64,000 nt of DNA, from the NCBI GenBank assembly GCA_028456385.1, contig JALNQF010000179.1:1-64000 (forward strand), in the 5' to 3' direction. Source of the stretch: Ophiosphaerella korrae. Lineage: Eukaryota > Ascomycota > Dothideomycetes > Pleosporales > Phaeosphaeriaceae. Within the stretch, counting starts at the first letter, position 1. The number at the start of each line of letters is the position of its first letter. The position numbers and the translations under genes were made by a program. The notes beneath the pieces were generated by a model that saw only the letters and a list, made by a program, of their open reading frames with translations, made no database searches and was not told the origin of the DNA. This document shows positions 58,836 to 64,000 of this stretch, piece by piece.

Positions 58836-60600
58836 TATTAGTAAGTTATAAACTTACTAATAGTAGTATATATTAGTAAGTTTATTATATTAGTATAAAA
58901 ATAAAAAATAAAAGAAATAACTCTTTTATAAATTTCTTTTCTTTTAAAAAGTAAATACCTAGAGCTTAAAAAAAGCTCTAATTAACTAATAATACTTATT
59001 ATTTAGTAGTAGTAGTAGTTAGAGTTAAAAAAGTTAACTATTTTTAGAGTATAGAGGTAAAGTTTTTACTAATTTTAGTCTAAAATTAAATCCTATAAAA
59101 CTTCTAAATCTAAAATATATTAACTATAAACTTTTTTTTACTTCTTTTACTTTATACTAATAAAATTAAACCTAAAAGTATTTATATATAGTATTAGAGA
59201 AAGTAAAGTTAATACTACTAAGTAACTTAATAGTACTAAATCTTTATAGAAGTACTTACTATAGATATAAAATTTATAATAAATAGGTTTATTAATATAA
59301 AAGACTTAGTACGCTTAATATTTATAACTATTAAAGAGTAAGTAGAATAAAGTAGCTTTAGCTAAGAATTAGGTAGCTAGTTATAAATTCTATAATAGTA
59401 AACTAGACCTATATATAACTAGTTATAAGAAAGTATAGTAGTTATAGCTATAGTAGTAAAAGTAAGCTCTAACCTAAAAAGAGTTTAATATTTACTAACT
59501 AAAGTAAACTACTTTTACTATTTTTATACTATAATTTAGCTTTACCTAGTAATAAAGTTTTTTAATTATACTTTAAAAAGCTTTTTTATACTTAGTAATA
59601 GCTAAAGTACTTTACTAAGTTATATTTTTATTAAAGCTCTATTTTATATATATAGTTAGTATTTTAAGCTTTTCTAAGTAGTTTTAGTAAAAGTTAAAAG
59701 TAGTAATTATACTTAATAAAAAGCTTTTTTATACTTATTAGTAAGTTAAAGTACTATAATAAGTTATATTTTTATTAGAGCTCTATTTTTTAAGTATATA
59801 TAGAGTTAGTAGTTTAGCTTTTTTTAAGTAATTTTAGTAAAAGTTAAAGGTAGCTTTATATTTTATAAATTCTTCTACTAGCTCTTATATAAATTTATTA
59901 TAATTAGTTTAGTAGAGTAAGTAGTATTATTTTATATATTTTCTATACTCTTTAAAGTATATATCTAAGATAGCTTCTACTAAGTATTTTTTATATATAC
60001 TACTAGTTTTTTTATTAGTAATAATAATTAAGATTAGCTATAGTAAGTCTTAATCTAGTAAAAGTATTTAATTTCTAGAGTATAAAAGTTTTAAAAAGAA
60101 AACTAAGAATATACTTCTACTTTGTATTTCTTAAAGTAGTACTAGCTTATATACTTTACTATTATAGATAACTCTTTTAATAGAGTATAAGCTTACTTAT
60201 TAGTAGTTTAATTTTAGAGTTAGCTAAGTAGTTCTATAATTAGCTATACTAATATAAGCTTAGTTACTAACTTTATATACTAGTTTACTTTTATAATACT
60301 TAGAGGATTTTTTCTTTTAAGTAAGTAACTAAGTTACTATAAGTATTAAGTAGCTTATTAGCTTATAAATATTAGTTAATCTTTATTATTTTTATAATAG
60401 TATATACTACTATAAGAGTAATATCTTAGATTTATAAAAAATAAAGTTATTTTAATAAATATTTTAATAGTATTATTTACTTAGAACTTCGCTATATATA
60501 GTTAAGCTACTTAGTTATTTATATATAGTTAATATATTTCTTTAGAAAGATTTTTAGAGTATAATTTACTTTCTTAGTTTAGCTATTAGTTTCTAATTAG
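58836..60600. other. Unassigned A+T-rich DNA
   Basis: No open frame and no match to the other repeats of the window was recognised. It is strongly AT-shifted, so probably an old RIP-mutated repeat. It contains the tandem duplication listed separately. Confidence 0.5.
59575..59860. repeat. Tandem duplication, two units of about 140 bp
   Basis: GCTTTTTTATACTTAGTAA (from about 59580) is echoed by GCTTTTTTATACTTATTAG (from about 59724). Both units continue with AGTTATATTTTTATTA, AGCTCTATTTT and TTTTAGTAAAAGTTAAA at matching spacing. The units differ by substitutions and small gaps. Confidence 0.7.
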
Positions 60601-63600
60601 TATTAAGCTAAGTTACTAGTAAATTAAAAGCGTTATAGTAAGAGTATAGAAAGTTAAGTTATAGTAAAAAGTATAGTAATAGATAGAGTAATTACTAACT
60701 AGCTAGTAATTCTTTTAAAGGGCTTATTTACTATTTACTTAGAGCTAACTACTTTAGGCTAACCTAAGATAAAGTAGTTCCTAATAGTATCTCCTTTTAT
60801 AAGCCTAGATATTTTAGCTAAGTAAAAAGAAAGTTAGCTTTAGCTATCCTAACCTACTTTAAGCTAATTTTAGCTCTTAAAAAGTTATTAGTATATATTT
60901 CTTTAATTTTCTACTAAAAGTCTAATATATAGTATTTTAAAGTAAATATAAGTTATAAAGTAAACTAAGATTTTACTTTTACTTTAATAATTTTACTTTT
61001 ACTTATACTTAGCTTTAGCGCCTTTTCTTAGTATATATAGAGACCTTACTTCTTTTATTTATATACTAAATTTTCTCTATTTACTACTAGGTATATATTT
61101 TAGGCCTATTTATCTCTTCTTAGGAGAGGTTTAAATTAGCTTAAATTAAGCTCTTTTTGTATAGATTATTACTAACTAGTTATATAAGACTTAGGTAGCC
61201 TCTTTATTATATACTATAGTACTAGTATAGCTAGTTTATACTACTTTAACCTAATTTAAGCTATAATACCTAAATTTATAAAAGAGTATTACTTAGATAC
61301 TTTAAGTAAGTATAGTCTTTATACTATAGTACTATATATATACTATCTATCTTCTTATATTAATAATAACTATACTAGTAGTTTTATTAGCTATATTATA
61401 GACTCTAAAGATTTGTTATAGTCTAGTATATAAGAGGGTAATAAGTAGATTAAGTATTACTAGAAGTATTATACTACTAGTTAAGATTATATTACTATAG
61501 GTTATTTAAGTTAAATTAGCCTAGATTAGCTTATACTAATATCTATATAGTCTCTTTACTTTACTTAAAGTTTCTTATACTATTTTAAAAAAAAAATTAG
61601 AAGTAGCTTTAAAAGTAAATAGCTTTACTAGTATAAAGTATACTACTACTAATAAAGTAGTAAGTAAAGTCCTAGCTAAGATTTAAAAGTAAGTCTTATA
61701 TCTTAATTAGCTTTAATTAGCTTAAATTATACTAATATAACTTATTTTAGGTAGTATAAGCTTTATTATAAGTACTTATTCTTTATAGTAGTAAGCTTAG
61801 CTTAATAAAGAGTTTTAGTTTAGTATTTACTTTTTTAGATATAATTATTCTAAGTAAGGTATTATTAAGTGTAAAAATACTAAAAAGTATACTCTAGAAG
61901 AGAGTTCTAACTCTAGTATCTTTAGTACTCCTAAAAAGAAGGTAAGTAACTCTAGTTAGCTTTAATTAGCTTAAGTTATACTAATCTAGCTTTTAGTACT
62001 TTAGAATAAGTACTATTATTTTTACTAAGGCTAAGTAAGCTTTTAAAAACGCTAAAGAAGCTAAATAAGCTACTAAAGTAGCTTACTAGGCTACTTTAGC
62101 TTATACTAAAAGAACTCCTACTAAGAGAGGCTTAGCTAGTAAGTAAGTATAGTTAGTCCTAGGATTACTTAATAGAGTATAGATTAGGCTAAATTAGCTT
62201 AGATTATACTTAAGTAGAGTAATAGGTAGTAGTTATAGATTTAGATACCTTAAGTATAATACTCTAGCCCTAGTATAGCCTTAAAATAGATTTCTTTAGT
62301 AGTTAATACTATTCTAAGTCTAATTATTTAAATTTATACTAATTTATAATATCTTAGTATTTCTTTAAAAGACTTAATATTTTTTACTATTAGTACTATT
62401 AAATACCTAAAAAGAACTTTAAAAAAAAAAAAAAAAAAACTTATATATATATTAAGTAAAAGTAGCTATAAGCTTTTTTACTTATTTTTTTTCTAAAAAT
62501 AAAAGCTATCTTTAGCTTATTAAGCCTTTTACTTCTTATACTTCTTTCTTAGTATATAAGTAAGTTTATACTTTTACTAGAACAACTTTAGAGCTTCTAG
62601 AGAAAGATTAGCTACTAGTTCCTAAGTATTCTAGTTTTCTAAGTAATTTTTCTATTTTATTAGATATAGCTATTTTCTATTCTTACTTTACTTTCTATCT
62701 CTTACTTTTTCTATAATATATACGTTTTTATTAATTATATTTAAAGCTTTTTCTATTAGGTTATTTAGTTACGTAATTTTACTATTAGAAGTATATTTTT
62801 CTAGTAGTAATATATAAAAGACATAGTATACTCTTTTTAAGCTAGGTATATTTATTTTAAATATAGTTAGGCTAATTTAAGCTACTATATACCTTAGTCT
62901 TAAATATTTCTAGTCTAGCTTTTTCTTTAGCTTTATAGATTTAATATACTATATAGATAGAAGAATTTAGTTTTCTACTTTAAAAGAGATATATATTCTT
63001 TACTTATTAGTATACTTCTTTTAGTACTCTATAGCTAGTATAATATTTTTCTTATATTTTTATTATATTATAATTACTTTTATAGCTAATCTTTTTACTA
63101 AGAGGTTATTATCTATACTTAGGTCTAACTTAAGCTAGTTTAGGCTAATTAGGTATAGACTATAGTATACTTAAAAGGGTATAACCTTTATAGTTATATT
63201 TATACTATTATTATACGCGTACTCTACTATTAGTAGCTATTCTACGTAGTTATTCTATTCTAATATATAGTAATAACGTAAGTATTATTCTAAGGTTTAG
63301 TTTTATCGTTCTATCTACTTATCTATCTAGGAGTAATATATAGAAGATAGTACTCTTCTAGTATTTAGGTAGTAGTAGAAAGTTTTTTAGTATTTAGCGT
63401 TTCTTAAAAGTCCTTTATTTAAGATTACTTTAGCTAAGATACTATAAAGTTAGATTACTTTACGTATTTAGGCTTAAGCTAAGTCTTACCTATCTTAATT
63501 TAACTCTACTAGGATATAGTAAACTATTTTACTTAAATAGTCTATAATTATAAGTATTATATTATATACTATACTTATTAGTTTACTTAAAGACAATTCT

Positions 63601-64000
63601 ATAATAAAGTCTATTATAATCTCTTTTTAAGCTTTTATTAGTAGTAGAAAGGGTTATATTAGTATATAAGGTTAATAACTTCTTATAGTTAACTATTAGT
63701 ACTTTAGGTAAGTATTATAGTACTCTATTACTTTTTTTCTTACTTCTTTCTAGGTGTATAGCCTTTAGAGCTTCTTTAGAGTCTTTCTTATACTAAAATA
63801 GCTTACTAAAAGGTTATTATAATACTTTCTAAGTATATCTACTTTTTCTTTAAGTGTTATAAAGAGTTTCTACTCTTTTAGTAACTTTTTAAGTTAAATT
63901 AAGCTATCTTACGCTAATTTCACTTCTAATTTATTAGATATAGCTATTTTACTTTAGTCTATATTACTTTATTCTTCTAAGTCCTTTAGTTCTAGTAGTT
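60601..64000 (-). mobile_element. Ty3/gypsy element R, copy 2, runs off the window
   Basis: Aligned throughout with R1. It lacks the insertions of A and P1 and has about 372 bp (62939-63310) that R1 lost. The left border, TATTAAGCTAAGTTACTAGTA, is shared with R1 at about 2546 and may be the element's end. The coding part lies at the right; RT and gag would be beyond 64000. The 19-bp poly(A) tract is at 62421-62439. Confidence 0.8.
62940..63830 (-). pseudogene. Element R integrase, decayed
   Basis: Minus-strand translation from about 63825 gives YYNNLLVSYFSIRKTLKKL, a Cys-X2-Cys region lost to Tyr, then IIIDFIIELSLSKL and IILIIIDYLSKIVYYI (about 63620-63520), the integrase core start with its first Asp. 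Further on is a stretch like AKVILNKGLL, where the second catalytic Asp reads Asn, then a QTDGQ-like remnant at about 63320. The C-terminal part runs to about 62940. In R1 this gene is split by P1 and partly deleted. The family is Ty3/gypsy, a different lineage from the chromoviruses A-D. Confidence 0.7.

Noticed and set aside
58836..60600. Possible further retroelement
   Set aside because: Composition suggests an old repeat, but no domain, LTR pair or duplication could be identified.
1..64000. tRNA, rRNA or CRISPR features
   Set aside because: No cloverleaf with a credible GGTTCRA box, no rRNA segments and no regularly spaced repeats were found; CRISPR is not expected in a fungal genome.

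Overview
This window looks like a heterochromatic, transposon-filled region of a filamentous ascomycete (Pezizomycotina) genome. About 57 of the 64 kb is extremely A+T-rich and has almost no open frame, yet the remains of retrotransposon and transposase genes can be read through in-frame stops. Paired LTRs and paired repeat copies differ almost only by C/T and G/A transitions, and TG...CA LTR ends often read TA...TA. That is the signature of repeat-induced point mutation (RIP). Many CpG sites survive, which fits CpA-directed RIP. One island of balanced base composition (about 40.9 to 47.26 kb) escaped.

Layout. 1-599: unassigned A+T-rich DNA. 600-2545: 3' part of a minus-strand chromovirus (Z). 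2546-20299: first copy of a minus-strand Ty3/gypsy element (R1), split by chromovirus A (3133-16050) and pogo/Fot1 element P1 (18050-19908). A itself contains the complete but internally deleted chromovirus B (5175-10613) and a 425-bp fold-back MITE (14448-14872). 20300-25184: a second gypsy lineage (E), cut off in its integrase and fused to 5'-truncated chromovirus D (25185-38279). The 3' LTR of D holds pogo element P2 (29165-38213), and P2 holds chromovirus C (30431-37452) and a 169-bp TG...CA insertion (37796-37964). 38630-40924: pogo element P3 with a reversed solo LTR; only its 5' third escaped RIP. 47390-58835: three truncated chromoviruses F, G and H in series, H holding a 278-bp solo LTR. 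58836-60600: unassigned DNA with a tandem duplication. 60601-64000: second R copy (R2), which shows the empty sites for A and P1.

The island has one convincing host gene, a 192-residue single-pass membrane protein on the minus strand (42294-42872), plus a decayed pogo transposase fragment and a possible LTR relic. The remaining roughly 4.3 kb has only short ORFs whose number and length fit chance.

The chromoviruses encode gag with zinc knuckles, protease, reverse transcriptase, RNase H, integrase and, where the 3' end survives, a C-terminal chromodomain. Between the chromodomain and the polypurine tract, all five elements that keep this end (A, B, C, D, Z) carry an antisense coding region with a helical C-terminal part that recurs between diverged copies. 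This is the strongest candidate for an undescribed feature. No element here looks able to move by itself.
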